64,000 nt of DNA from Acinetobacter dispersus (lineage in GTDB: Bacteria; Pseudomonadota; Gammaproteobacteria; Pseudomonadales; Moraxellaceae), in contig NZ_CP041970.1 in the NCBI RefSeq assembly GCF_009884975.1, forward strand, positions 124,001-188,000. The letters run 5' to 3'. The translations under genes and the position numbers were made by a program. The notes beneath the pieces were generated by a model. It did no database searches and was not told the DNA's origin. It saw nothing but the letters and a program-made list of their open reading frames with translations. Below are positions 8,332 to 17,301 of this stretch, in pieces (position 1 is the first letter of the stretch; every line of letters begins with the position of its first letter).

Positions 8332-9331
8332 GTTTATTTAGGACTTGATTTACGGTTTCAGAATAATAAAACTTCTCTAAATACACGCGGGCACGCTGTC
8401 TCAAATAACCAGTTGTAATCACTTGCTGTAAAACAGGGCTAAGTAGATGACTCAGTTCATTTTCAATCAAGGCTTCATCGATATTCAGATCACGCAATAA
8501 CAGGTCAAAAGTTCGTTCCTGATTACGTGCATACCATGCATAGACGCCATCATGCACTTGCTGTTTCAGGTAAGGCGTTTGACGGATATGTTCCCAAATT
8601 TCATGTCCCATACCCACGGTCTTAGGCAAATCTTGTACTTCGACATAATTACGCAAAACTGATAACGGCATGACTTTAATTTTATGCCAGAGATTGGCTT
8701 GAAAATGGTAGAGCTTATCGTCATTAAAATGCTGATTTAAGACTTTTTCACTCATTTGACTGATTTTTAAAATATTCTTTTGCAAGTAATGTCCAATTGT
8801 TTCATTTAGATTGGAATCAGTCACTGATTCTAAAACCGATTTCCCCATTTTCATAAAATGTCCAACACCGGGAACACGTTTAGACATCATAGAATTATCT
8901 AAATAATCTTGAATAGAATGCTGAATCAGTTGGGTAATCAATGCCGAAAAGGCGGGGTTATTCACCACTGTTTTGATCAAGCGTTGGCGATGTCCACTCT
9001 TACTCGCTACATACTGGGCGATTGAGTCGATGGTCAGTACAGGGATAACATCTTCAATGGTGGTTTGATCATTAATGGGGTGAATCAAGGCAAAGCGAAT
9101 GTGTTCCGCAATTTGTTCAATCAAAAATGCACTGGCAGGCGTAGCTAAAATTTGTTTTTCGATCAGCTCAAAGATTTGTTCAAATGACCAAATATGCTGT
9201 AGCTGTTGTAAACGCAACCAATGATAGAACTGTTTAAACTCAAGTTGAATGGTTTCTGCTTGTGCAAACTCAGCGTCAAGAAAATCAAGTTGAGCATCAA
9301 TAAGTTGTTCTATCATCGGTTGTTTAGACAT
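8324..9331 (-). CDS. Uncharacterised helical protein, 335 aa
   Basis: I do not recognise a family. The protein has no signal peptide and no clear membrane segment. It is Gln/Leu-rich and predicted-helical throughout, with a Gly-containing middle (SKRVPGVGHFMKMGKSVLES, about 153-172) and repeated hydrophobic/charged heptad-like stretches. It ends in a basic, aromatic region (RARVYLEKFYYSE). The start codon is 42 bp after the end of the upstream lipase-like gene in the same direction, so the two may be cotranscribed. Probably a conserved cytosolic protein of the genus. Confidence 0.6.
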   Translation of the reverse strand: MSKQPMIEQLIDAQLDFLDAEFAQAETIQLEFKQFYHWLRLQQLQHIWSFEQIFELIEKQILATPASAFLIEQIAEHIRFALIHPINDQTTIEDVIPVLTIDSIAQYVASKSGHRQRLIKTVVNNPAFSALITQLIQHSIQDYLDNSMMSKRVPGVGHFMKMGKSVLESVTDSNLNETIGHYLQKNILKISQMSEKVLNQHFNDDKLYHFQANLWHKIKVMPLSVLRNYVEVQDLPKTVGMGHEIWEHIRQTPYLKQQVHDGVYAWYARNQERTFDLLLRDLNIDEALIENELSHLLSPVLQQVITTGYLRQRARVYLEKFYYSETVNQVLNKQG

Positions 9332-9355
9332 AAAATCTCAAATTATTCATCAAAT

Positions 9356-10372
9356 TTATGGTGATGGTGCAGTTGCAGGTTTTTGCGCCTGAATCTTGCT
9401 TAAAAATGGTAAATATTGCTGAACCACCAATTGATCTGCTTCCAAGATTGGCATATGTCCAACATTATCCAAGATCACAGGTGCTTGTGCATTTTTCATC
9501 AGTGATTTTAACTCAGGTGCAACTTCAACATTGATAATTTTATCTTGTTTGCCCCATAAAATGAGCGTTGGTGCATCAATTGATCGCGCCAATAAGGCAA
9601 ATGAGTCCGGTGTGTAGAGCTTATTCAAGGCAATGATTTGATCAACCATCTTTTGAGTTTGCTCAACCTGACCAATCATCATTTTCTCTTGGGCTTGAGC
9701 AATTTCCTTAGGAATGAAAGGTGGTGTATACATGGCTTGTTGCATTAAGAAATTAAAGTCACCTTTCTTACTCACAATCATATTTTTCAACTGATTTGGA
9801 TCTTTTAGGTAAGGGGTGGTGGCAGACTTATAAACACCAGCTGCATCAATCAAGAACAAACTTTTGGTTTCAAATGGATATTGACCTGCATACAGCATTG
9901 CAATTGAGCCACCCAATGAATGACCTGCAACATGCGCTGGTCCTGTGAGGTTAGCCGCTTCGACAAAACGACGCAATTTTTCTGTCACGTTTGGAACTGA
10001 ATAATCAAAGTCTTTCGGAACTTGTGTTTCACCGCTGGCTGGCAGATCTGGAATAACCACATGATAGTTTGCTGTGAGCGCACGTGCGACACGGTTCCAG
10101 TTGTCGCGACTCCCTGCTAAACCATGTATCAAAATGACGATCGGTTTTCCTGCTTGCCCACCTTCACTATACGACCATGTGATATCACCGACTTTTAAAG
10201 TCTTGGTTTGCAGACCAGCCCATGCACGCTCTTGTTGCAGAACATTCTGAAAGCTCATCTCAATTTCCGCAGCTTGCGTCGTGCTCATCGCAACTGTTGT
10301 GAAACTACATACAAGTAAAGCGGCGGTTAAGGTGTTACGAAAGGGGAAGGGAAATCGATTTCTCATGTTCAT
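9356..10372 (-). CDS. Exported alpha/beta hydrolase, lipase-like
   Basis: This 338-aa protein has an N-terminal signal peptide (basic MNMRNRFPFPFR, hydrophobic core to about residue 28, likely cleavage after TTQAA) and a complete alpha/beta-hydrolase fold. The oxyanion-hole motif LIHGLAGSRDNW is at about 81-92, the nucleophile elbow is GHSLGG with Ser152, the acid is Asp277 (WGKQDKI) and the base is His306 (NVGHMP). It resembles the cold-active lipase/esterase group of Moraxella and Psychrobacter. A ribosome binding site (AAGGA) precedes the ATG at 10372; an in-frame ATG two codons on is a less likely start. Substrate unproven. Confidence 0.85.
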   Translation of the reverse strand: MNMRNRFPFPFRNTLTAALLVCSFTTVAMSTTQAAEIEMSFQNVLQQERAWAGLQTKTLKVGDITWSYSEGGQAGKPIVILIHGLAGSRDNWNRVARALTANYHVVIPDLPASGETQVPKDFDYSVPNVTEKLRRFVEAANLTGPAHVAGHSLGGSIAMLYAGQYPFETKSLFLIDAAGVYKSATTPYLKDPNQLKNMIVSKKGDFNFLMQQAMYTPPFIPKEIAQAQEKMMIGQVEQTQKMVDQIIALNKLYTPDSFALLARSIDAPTLILWGKQDKIINVEVAPELKSLMKNAQAPVILDNVGHMPILEADQLVVQQYLPFLSKIQAQKPATAPSP

Positions 10373-10593
10373 TGTTCTGTCCTTGATTTATTTTTAAACA
10401 CAATGATTATTAGGGAAGACGCTACAGGAGTCATTTGCATAATTTACAGATGTATGGAAATTCTTGCCAATGAAATCATCAATTTTCTACGATTTTCTCA
10501 ATGAAAAGAGTGCGAGTTTGATTGAGAGATTCTGTTTTTGTCAGTGACTTTCAAACAGGTGCACATTAAACTGTTTGCCTAGCTCAATCACAA

Positions 10594-11220
10594 ATGGATA
10601 CACGCATGCTCACCGCACAAGAAGCATTAGAACGTTTAAAAGCTGGTAATGCCCGTTTTGTAAAAGGAGAAGCAGTTCAACAAAAATTGTTATCTCACCA
10701 AGAACGTGCCGAGATGGCAAGTGATCAAAATCCTTTTGCAATTGTTTTAGGCTGTTCTGATTCACGTGTACCCGCAGAAATGGTGTTTGACCAAGGTTTG
10801 GGTGATTTGTTCGTGATTCGTGTTGCAGGAAATATTGTTGCACCTTCACAGGTTGGCAGTGTTGAGTTCGCTGCAGAACGTTATGATTGTGCAGTTGTGG
10901 TGGTACTTGGTCATAGTCATTGTGGTGCCATTCAGGCCACGATTGATACCTTGATGCATCCTGATCATCCGCCTTCATCGAATCTAATGTCGATCGTGAA
11001 CCGTGTTCGCCCTTCGGTTGAAATTTTGATGCAAACTGAATTGAAAAATGATTTGAAAAAGCTTTCTGCACATGCAGTTCGTTCAAATGTATTTGCCTCA
11101 GTGAATCAACTTCGTCATGGTTCTGCCGTGCTGGAAAGCCTGATTGAAAAAGGTAAAATGATTGTCGTCGGTGCAGAATATTCGCTTGAAACGGGTGAAG
11201 TAACTTTTTTTGATTTTTAA
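10594..11220 (+). CDS. Beta-class carbonic anhydrase
   Basis: The 208-aa protein has the beta-CA zinc site: CSDSRVPAE gives Cys54, Asp56 and Arg58, and GHSHCGA gives His107 and Cys110. It interconverts CO2 and bicarbonate in the cytoplasm, supplying bicarbonate to biotin-dependent carboxylases and helping pH balance. Length and domain are normal for the family. The ATG at 10594 is used; a second in-frame ATG lies four codons in. A hairpin follows the stop codon. Monocistronic. Confidence 0.93.
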   Translation: MDTRMLTAQEALERLKAGNARFVKGEAVQQKLLSHQERAEMASDQNPFAIVLGCSDSRVPAEMVFDQGLGDLFVIRVAGNIVAPSQVGSVEFAAERYDCAVVVVLGHSHCGAIQATIDTLMHPDHPPSSNLMSIVNRVRPSVEILMQTELKNDLKKLSAHAVRSNVFASVNQLRHGSAVLESLIEKGKMIVVGAEYSLETGEVTFFDF

Positions 11221-11225
11221 AGCTG

Positions 11226-11256
11226 ATGGCGAGTTGAGAAACTCGTCATTATTTTA
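11226..11256 (+). terminator. Terminator after the carbonic anhydrase gene
   Basis: A 10-bp stem with one G-T pair (11226-11235 with 11240-11249) and loop GAGA is followed by TATTTTAT. It begins 6 bp after the stop codon. Confidence 0.65.
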
Positions 11257-11320
11257 TCATTCATGCTTTATATCCATCGTTGATAAAATGTGGATGTTTC
11301 AATCAAAGAGCAGCTTTACT

Positions 11321-11761
11321 ATGAATATTATGCCGATATCTGAATCACAATTATCAGATTGGCTAGCATTAAGAAGCTTACTCTGGCCTGATCATGACGA
11401 TGCGCATTTATTGGAAATGCATCAGCTACTTAAACAAACAGATACTTTACAATTATTGGCTTATACCGATAGCCAACAAGCAATTGCAATGTTAGAAGCA
11501 TCGATTCGGCATGAATATGTGAATGGTACGCAAACCTCACCCGTTGCTTTTCTTGAAGGGATTTATGTATTACCTGAATATCGACGTTCAGGTATCGCGA
11601 CCCAGTTAGTTCAGTACGTAGAGGAGTGGGCGAAACAATTTGCATGTACTGAGTTCGCTTCAGATGCAGCGATTGACAATACGATTAGTCATGCAATGCA
11701 TCGAGCACTGGGTTTTCACGAAACTGAACGTGTGGTGTATTTTAAGAAAAATATCGGCTAA
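11321..11761 (+). CDS. aac(6'): Aminoglycoside 6'-N-acetyltransferase, AAC(6')-I family of Acinetobacter
   Basis: From the ATG at 11321 the protein is 146 aa, the length of the chromosomal AAC(6')-Ig/Ih/Ij group of Acinetobacter. It shares that group's strings as I remember them: MNIMPISESQLSDWLALR at the start, QLLAYTDSQQAIAMLEASIR, EYVNGTQTSPVAFLEGIYVL, the acetyl-CoA loop LPEYRRSGIAT, AKQFACTEFASDAA, and HRALGFHETERVVYFKKNIG at the end. The family transfers acetyl from acetyl-CoA to the 6'-amino group of aminoglycosides such as tobramycin and amikacin. The frame stays open upstream into the carbonic anhydrase gene, but that part overlaps a terminator. No mobile element is adjacent, so it looks like a resident gene. 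Whether it is expressed well enough to matter cannot be seen. Confidence 0.85.
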   Translation: MNIMPISESQLSDWLALRSLLWPDHDDAHLLEMHQLLKQTDTLQLLAYTDSQQAIAMLEASIRHEYVNGTQTSPVAFLEGIYVLPEYRRSGIATQLVQYVEEWAKQFACTEFASDAAIDNTISHAMHRALGFHETERVVYFKKNIG

Positions 11762-11787
11762 GCGGCTTTAGCTTGTAATACAGGTAC

Positions 11788-12417
11788 TTATAAGGCGCCT
11801 TTAATATAGGGATAGGCCACATTCAGCATAATCGGTTGTGCTTTGGCGTTGGGGTGGATTTGATCATTCTGGATTAAATGTTTCTGCCCAGCCACACCTT
11901 CAAGGAAGAACGGCAACAGTTTGACTTTATATTGCTGGCTTACAATTTTGTAATTATTTTCAAAAGCCGTGCTATAGGCTGTCCCATAATTCGGTGGTAT
12001 TTTCATACCAAACAGTAAAACATTGGCTTTCTGTTTTTGGCTTAGCTGTACCAATTGAGCGAGATTCTTTTGAATCATTTGTGGCGGTTGACCACGTAAT
12101 CCATCATTACCGCCAAGTTCAATGACTACCACTTCAGGTTTATAGGTTTGCAATAACTTCGGAAGTCTTGCTAAGGCACCGCTAGTGGTTTCGCCACTGA
12201 CACTTGCATTGACCACTTTGTGCTGTTTCGGATACTGTTGGTCTAGGCGTTGTTGTAATAATTGAACCCAGCCTTGCTTTACATCGATGCCATAACCTGC
12301 GCTCAGGCTATCACCCAAAATTAAAATAGTCTTCGCTGAAACCAGTGTTGGAAGCAATGCAATGGCAATGATTCCAACTGCTTTTGAAACTGACCAGATA
12401 ACTTTAGATTTTTGCAT
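11788..12417 (-). CDS. tesA: TesA-like SGNH arylesterase / thioesterase I / lysophospholipase
   Basis: The 209-aa protein has a signal peptide (cleavage near LVSA-KT) and the four SGNH blocks: ILILGDSLSAGYG with Ser37, Gly75 in ASVSGETTSG, Asn104 in ELGGNDGLRG, and Asp185/His188 in NDQIHPNAKA. Periplasmic TesA hydrolyses acyl-CoA thioesters, aryl esters and lysophospholipids. It is divergent from a YbbA/YbbP-type ABC transporter 36 bp away, the same neighbourhood found in many proteobacteria, which supports the assignment. Confidence 0.93.
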   Translation of the reverse strand: MQKSKVIWSVSKAVGIIAIALLPTLVSAKTILILGDSLSAGYGIDVKQGWVQLLQQRLDQQYPKQHKVVNASVSGETTSGALARLPKLLQTYKPEVVVIELGGNDGLRGQPPQMIQKNLAQLVQLSQKQKANVLLFGMKIPPNYGTAYSTAFENNYKIVSQQYKVKLLPFFLEGVAGQKHLIQNDQIHPNAKAQPIMLNVAYPYIKGAL

Positions 12418-12453
12418 CGTATTTCAAATTTGTCCTAAAGGATACGTGACATC

Positions 12454-13158
12454 ATGCCACAACCGATTATCTCTGCCCAAAAAGTTACACAAAATATTCA
12501 AATCAATCAGCAAAGTCTCAGCATCTTAAAAGATATTAATTTAGACATCTATCAAGGTGAACAAATTGCCATTACAGGACGTTCAGGTTCAGGAAAATCA
12601 ACTTTATTAGGTATCCTCGCGACATTGGATCGACCGAGTCTGGGCGAGTTATGGGTTTGTGGAGAAGCTGTTCATACGCTTACTGAAGAACAACGTGCCC
12701 GTGTCCGTTTAGAGAATATTGGTTTTGTATTTCAATCTTTTCAGTTGTTACCGCAGTTAAGCGCTTTGGAAAATGTGATGCTGCCGTTACGGTTACAACC
12801 CGATTTTAATTTCAAACAGGCAGAACAAAAAGCCTTGGCATGGTTGGAACGGGTCGGACTGATTCGACAAGCGCAGCAAACGCCGAAAGTGCTTTCAGGG
12901 GGAGAGCAACAACGTGTTGCGATTGCACGCGCTTTGATTGCCGAGCCGAAAATCATTTTTGCAGATGAACCCACAGGGAATCTGGATGGGCAAACTGCGG
13001 AAGAGGTTGAACAACTGTTATTTGATTTAAATAAAGAACTCGGTACAACATTAGTGTTGGTCACTCATGATCAAAACTTGGCTGCACTTTGCCAACGCCA
13101 TGTCAAACTCGCCGATGGTCAAATTCAGGAAATCGTCAAGTTGCAGGAGGGGGTATGA
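12454..13158 (+). CDS. ybbA: ABC transporter ATP-binding protein, YbbA type
   Basis: The 234-aa ATPase has Walker A GRSGSGKST (about 42-50), Q-loop FVFQSFQLLPQ, signature LSGGEQQRVAIARAL, Walker B IIFADEPTGNLD and switch His in VTHDQN. It belongs to the LolD/MacB-like family. It overlaps the permease gene by ATGA at 13155-13158, so the two products form one complex. An AAGGA ribosome binding site precedes the ATG. Its role beside tesA has not been settled in any organism I know of; lipoprotein or lipid handling in the envelope is a family-based guess. Confidence 0.92.
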   Translation: MPQPIISAQKVTQNIQINQQSLSILKDINLDIYQGEQIAITGRSGSGKSTLLGILATLDRPSLGELWVCGEAVHTLTEEQRARVRLENIGFVFQSFQLLPQLSALENVMLPLRLQPDFNFKQAEQKALAWLERVGLIRQAQQTPKVLSGGEQQRVAIARALIAEPKIIFADEPTGNLDGQTAEEVEQLLFDLNKELGTTLVLVTHDQNLAALCQRHVKLADGQIQEIVKLQEGV

Positions 13159-15638
13159 GTTCAGTCCTGAAGCCCTTACTGTTACAAAGTTTTCGTACAG
13201 GGGGCTTATATCTGCTGATTATTGCCTTGTCTTTGGCAATCAGTGCAACCACGGCGCTCAAGTTTAGTAATACCCAAGTTCAAAATGCAGTGGCATTACA
13301 AGCTGCCGAAATGCTGGGTGGTGATTTAGTCCTATCAGACAAGGACCCTATTCAGCCGAATTGGCTGCAACAGGCAGATGAACTGAAGTTAAAGCATGCT
13401 CCTGTGACCATATTTAGCTCAATGGCACATACCCAAGATCAATTTGTGATGGTGAATGTCAAAGCGGTAGATGCAAATTTTCCCTTGCGTGGTCAGTTGG
13501 TGATTCAACCCAAAGCACAGGCGATACAACCAGGAGAAGTCTGGTTAAGTCAGCGGGCGATGGATTTATTGCATGCAAAAATGGGGGAGCCACTGGCAAT
13601 TGCCGATGGTCAGTTTAAGATCACGGGCATTATTGAACGTGATTCTAACCAAGAGACTGGATTTTCAGGTTTCTCTCCAACGGTGATTATTCACCAAGCT
13701 GATATTGCTAAAACCAATGCAGTTCAGGTCGGAAGCCGAATTGAATATCGACTGCTACTTGCGGGTGAGCCTGAGCCAATCAAGGCCTATAAAAACATAT
13801 TTAAGCAATCTCAGAAAGATGAACAAGGTACGGATCAGGCCGCAGATCAACAGCTTGAAGGTGAGCAAAATTCACTAAAACTCAGAGATGCCAGTCAATC
13901 CAATACTCGTTTAATGAAGCCGATTGAAAATATGGACACTTTCTTGCAGCTGGCCAATCTATTGACCATTTTACTTTGTGGTATCGCGATTGCTTTGACC
14001 AGTCAGCGTTATGTACAGCAGAATCAAGATCATATTGCATTGATGCGTTGTTTGGGAGCGAGTAAACGACAAATTTTATTGGCCTATATTGCTTTGCTTG
14101 GAATTGTAAGTGCCTTGTCGATTGTGTTAGGTAGTTTGATTGGGATTGCTTTGGGCTATGGTTTACTGCAATTGATGTTGCAACTGATTCCACAACTGCA
14201 ATTAAGCTTCGCAGTCGTCGATCTACTTTACGCCTTACCGATTGCGATTTTTACCAGTGTAATGGTGTTGATTGGCTTTATTTTGCCAAGTATTTGGGAA
14301 TTATTAAACACACCACCGATTCGAGTGATTCGCCAGCAAGAGCGTTCACGTAAGTCTTATGTGGCAATGTTTGCGATTGGTATTGTCAGTTTAATCATCT
14401 TTAGTTTGGTGCTCAGCGATAACTTACAATTAAGCCTGTTGGTGCTCACAGCAATCTTGTTGCTCTGTGTGATTTTGTATGCGGTGATTTGGTTGCTACT
14501 CAAAGCGATTAAACAACTGAAGCATCCTTTAGCGGCTTATGTACGGATTCCACACCAAACTGCTTTGCAGATCACCGCACTGGCTTTAGGCTTAAGCTTG
14601 ATTACGGTATTGAGTGTATTAAGAACCGATTTACTGCAACGTTGGCAACAGCAATTGCCTGTGGGTACGCCGAACCAATTTGTTTATGGTTTACCACCGT
14701 TTGATATGCCTCAGTTTAAGCAACAGATTGAACAAAATGGTTGGCAATCAACGCCACTGTATCCAAATATTCGTGGACGTTTACTGAGTAAAAATGGACA
14801 TGCCTTTTCGCCTGAGTTGGTCAAACAAAACAACTCATTACGTCGTGAGCTCAATCTGACTCAAGCCAGTCTTTATCCTAAAGACAATGTGATTACCAAA
14901 GGGGTTGCAAACTTTAGTAAAGCAGGACAAGTATCTGTAGAGGAAAAAACAGCGCATGAGCTTGGCATTCAAATTGGTGATCAGCTCAGTTTTAGTTTGC
15001 CTGAAGGGACCTTAGAAGCAACGGTGGTGAATTTACGGACGGTCGAATGGGAAAGTTTTAGTCCGAATTTTTTCTTCATCTTCTCACCCGAAACGATGGA
15101 TGAAAATGCTGGCAGTTATTTAGGCAGCTTCTATTTACCACCTGCCGATCAGCCGAAAATGGTGCAATTGATTCAGCAATTCTCCAATACAGTCTTTATT
15201 GATGTTGGACGTATTCTTGAGGAAGTGAAGCGCTTGATGAATGTGCTCGTACAGATTATCACGGTACTCGCCGCATTGGTTGGCTTCTCTGGTGTATTGG
15301 TATTGATTGCCTGTTTGAATGTGCTGATGGATGAGCGTCGTAAAGAAGTCGCTTTATTACGTTCATTTGGTGTTGCCAAGAATAAGCTCAAACGTATGCT
15401 CAGTCTTGAGATTGGTTTTATTGGATTGTTGTCAGGTGTGGTGGCATGTTTGTTTGCAGAGGTGATTAGTGCAATCGCAAGTCACAGGATGCAAATGACA
15501 GTGCAATGGCATCCTGAAATTTGGTTGATCTTACCGCTGAGCATGATGATTATTTGTACTTTAATCGGTCGTTATCGCCTGAGCTATTTATGCGATATTC
15601 CGCCATTACAAAGCTTAAGAGAAATGAATCAGTCTTAA
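13155..15638 (+). CDS. ybbP: ABC transporter permease, YbbP type (FtsX/MacB fold, two modules)
   Basis: Starting at the ATG inside the ATGA overlap with ybbA, the protein is 827 aa. An N-terminal TM helix (ISLA-type, LYLLIIALSLAISATTALKF) is followed by a large periplasmic domain, a block of TM helices near residues 260-420 (FtsX-like domain), further TM helices near 420-540, a second periplasmic domain and a C-terminal FtsX-like block (about 700-810) ending near the stop. This duplicated layout is typical of YbbP. AGGAGG-like bases (GCAGGAGGGGGT) at 13142-13153 give a good ribosome binding site. The frame is open 66 bp further upstream inside ybbA, but that start is not preferred. Confidence 0.92.
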   Translation: MSSVLKPLLLQSFRTGGLYLLIIALSLAISATTALKFSNTQVQNAVALQAAEMLGGDLVLSDKDPIQPNWLQQADELKLKHAPVTIFSSMAHTQDQFVMVNVKAVDANFPLRGQLVIQPKAQAIQPGEVWLSQRAMDLLHAKMGEPLAIADGQFKITGIIERDSNQETGFSGFSPTVIIHQADIAKTNAVQVGSRIEYRLLLAGEPEPIKAYKNIFKQSQKDEQGTDQAADQQLEGEQNSLKLRDASQSNTRLMKPIENMDTFLQLANLLTILLCGIAIALTSQRYVQQNQDHIALMRCLGASKRQILLAYIALLGIVSALSIVLGSLIGIALGYGLLQLMLQLIPQLQLSFAVVDLLYALPIAIFTSVMVLIGFILPSIWELLNTPPIRVIRQQERSRKSYVAMFAIGIVSLIIFSLVLSDNLQLSLLVLTAILLLCVILYAVIWLLLKAIKQLKHPLAAYVRIPHQTALQITALALGLSLITVLSVLRTDLLQRWQQQLPVGTPNQFVYGLPPFDMPQFKQQIEQNGWQSTPLYPNIRGRLLSKNGHAFSPELVKQNNSLRRELNLTQASLYPKDNVITKGVANFSKAGQVSVEEKTAHELGIQIGDQLSFSLPEGTLEATVVNLRTVEWESFSPNFFFIFSPETMDENAGSYLGSFYLPPADQPKMVQLIQQFSNTVFIDVGRILEEVKRLMNVLVQIITVLAALVGFSGVLVLIACLNVLMDERRKEVALLRSFGVAKNKLKRMLSLEIGFIGLLSGVVACLFAEVISAIASHRMQMTVQWHPEIWLILPLSMMIICTLIGRYRLSYLCDIPPLQSLREMNQS

Positions 15639-16441
15639 AATGTTGACTGATTCTGGCGCAGGATTTCATGCCATAATGGATTGAGTCCTGTGCTTAAGGC
15701 CGTGCAATACCAATAAAATGCAGCAAGTAACAGCAATCCGACACTTAAAGCGATGATCTGGAATAAACCTTTGTTTTGAGTTTTTTGACTGAAATACCAT
15801 GTTGCAGCTAATAAAGCTCCCATGATCATACCGCCGATATGTGCGGCATTATTAATGCCTGAAACGGTAAAACCAAAGACAAGGTTAATTCCCATAATCA
15901 TCAGTAATGACTTTTTATCGAGCCAGAAACGCTGTTGTGGCAAAGGCGGAAATAATGAGACCACAGTCAACGCGGCACCAATGCCCATCACTGCGCCTGA
16001 GGCCCCAGCACTGATATGTGGAAGCAGTTTAGGATCAAACTGTTGCAACAGTTCATAACCATCACGAATGCTTAAATAACTTGAAAGTTCACTTCCCATG
16101 AGGCCTGCAAGAAAATACAGACCAATATAATAGCTTCGTCCAAAGAGTTGTTCGGCAACACTGCCAAAGATATACAGTGCCCACATATTTAGCATTAAAT
16201 GGATCATGCCAAAGTGGAAAAACATGCTGCTGAATAAACGTTCAGGTTCACCTGTAAAGGTGAGTGGAGTAAAATCTGCACCCCAAGCAATTGCATCTAC
16301 TGGGGCAGGGTCGGTAATATTCACACCTGAAAGAATTTGCCAGCCAAATAATCCGACATTGACTGCAATCAGTAGCGCAGTAAACCACCATGTTTGTATT
16401 TGCAATTTTTGATTGATTTGTGGTGGAGTCGTTTCAGTCAT
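15635..16441 (-). CDS. Rhomboid family intramembrane serine protease (second copy)
   Basis: The 268-aa polytopic protein has HFGMIHLMLNMWALYIFG (about 76-93), nucleophile motif SAGASGAVMGIGAA with Ser148, and the catalytic His in NNAAHIGGMIMG (His201). It has about seven hydrophobic segments, one more than the 4642-5259 rhomboid, from which it differs strongly in sequence. It overlaps the end of ybbP by 4 bp on the opposite strand. It cleaves membrane-protein substrates within the bilayer; client unknown. Confidence 0.88.
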   Translation of the reverse strand: MTETTPPQINQKLQIQTWWFTALLIAVNVGLFGWQILSGVNITDPAPVDAIAWGADFTPLTFTGEPERLFSSMFFHFGMIHLMLNMWALYIFGSVAEQLFGRSYYIGLYFLAGLMGSELSSYLSIRDGYELLQQFDPKLLPHISAGASGAVMGIGAALTVVSLFPPLPQQRFWLDKKSLLMIMGINLVFGFTVSGINNAAHIGGMIMGALLAATWYFSQKTQNKGLFQIIALSVGLLLLAAFYWYCTALSTGLNPLWHEILRQNQSTF

Positions 16442-16513
16442 GTGTTTACGCTAGTTATTGATATAAAAAATAGCTTAGCATGAATTTGTTGCACGATGGA
16501 GTGATGCACTTTA

Positions 16514-17188
16514 ATGAAAGCCTTTTTAGCACGCGCAGTAATGTTGATTATCGGCGTCATTCTACTGATCCAACTTTGGATCTTTAGTAGTTTGGTCTGG
16601 TGGCGGACACACCCTGTTGAAACCACGATGTTTATGCGTTGGGATTATTTAACCGACTTTAAGCCGATTAAACAGGAATGGCGTGACTACGATAATATTA
16701 GTGATAATTTCAAACGCGCTATTTTAGCGGGTGAGGATGCCAAATTTATTCATCACCATGGTTTTGATTGGGCTGGAATTCAATTTGCATTGGAACGGAA
16801 TAGTGAAAAAGGCGAGCTGGTTGCAGGTGGTTCAACCGTTTCGCAACAACTGGCAAAAAACCTATTCTTATATAACAAACGCTCATTCATTCGTAAGGGC
16901 CAAGAGGCAGTTGCAACTTGGATGATGGAGCGAATGTGGTCAAAACGCCGCATTTTAGAAGTGTATATGAACTCGGTTGAGTTTGGTCAGAACATCTATG
17001 GTGTTGAAGCGGCAGCTCAATTTTATTATGGCAAAAGTTCGAAAAGTTTGACTCGGGAGCAGGCTGCATTTTTGGCTGCATTATTACCAAATCCTAAATA
17101 TTACCAAGACAATCGCAATGATCGTAAGCTGCAATATCGCAAACGCGTCATCTTGAAATATATGAATGGTATACAACTTCCGCAATAA
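16514..17188 (+). CDS. mtgA: Monofunctional biosynthetic peptidoglycan transglycosylase
   Basis: The 224-aa protein has one N-terminal TM helix (about 9-30) and a GT51 domain with [15 protein letters not shown] (catalytic Glu near 74), [34 protein letters not shown] and [20 protein letters not shown]. There is no transpeptidase domain, which separates it from class A PBPs. It polymerises lipid II into glycan strands at the periplasmic face of the inner membrane. A terminator follows 15 bp after the stop codon. Confidence 0.95.
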   Translation: MKAFLARAVMLIIGVILLIQLWIFSSLVWWRTHPVETTMFMRWDYLTDFKPIKQEWRDYDNISDNFKRAILAGEDAKFIHHHGFDWAGIQFALERNSEKGELVAGGSTVSQQLAKNLFLYNKRSFIRKGQEAVATWMMERMWSKRRILEVYMNSVEFGQNIYGVEAAAQFYYGKSSKSLTREQAAFLAALLPNPKYYQDNRNDRKLQYRKRVILKYMNGIQLPQ

Positions 17189-17202
17189 TTCGATGAATTT
17201 TA

Positions 17203-17231
17203 AAAAAAGCCCAAAATTATTGGGCTTTTTT
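17203..17231 (+). terminator. Terminator of mtgA
   Basis: The 11-bp stem AAAAAAGCCCA/TGGGCTTTTTT with a 7-nt loop and T-tail lies just after mtgA. Confidence 0.9.
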
Positions 17232-17301
17232 ACCAAATTGACATAATTTTGCAGCATACTTAAATCATCACTTGATGAATGATAAAGCGACAAGGTTCGG
17301 T

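Noticed and set aside
10610..11086. A long open frame antisense to the carbonic anhydrase gene
   Set aside because: It mirrors a well-conserved coding sequence, is His/Gln-rich nonsense and has no independent support.
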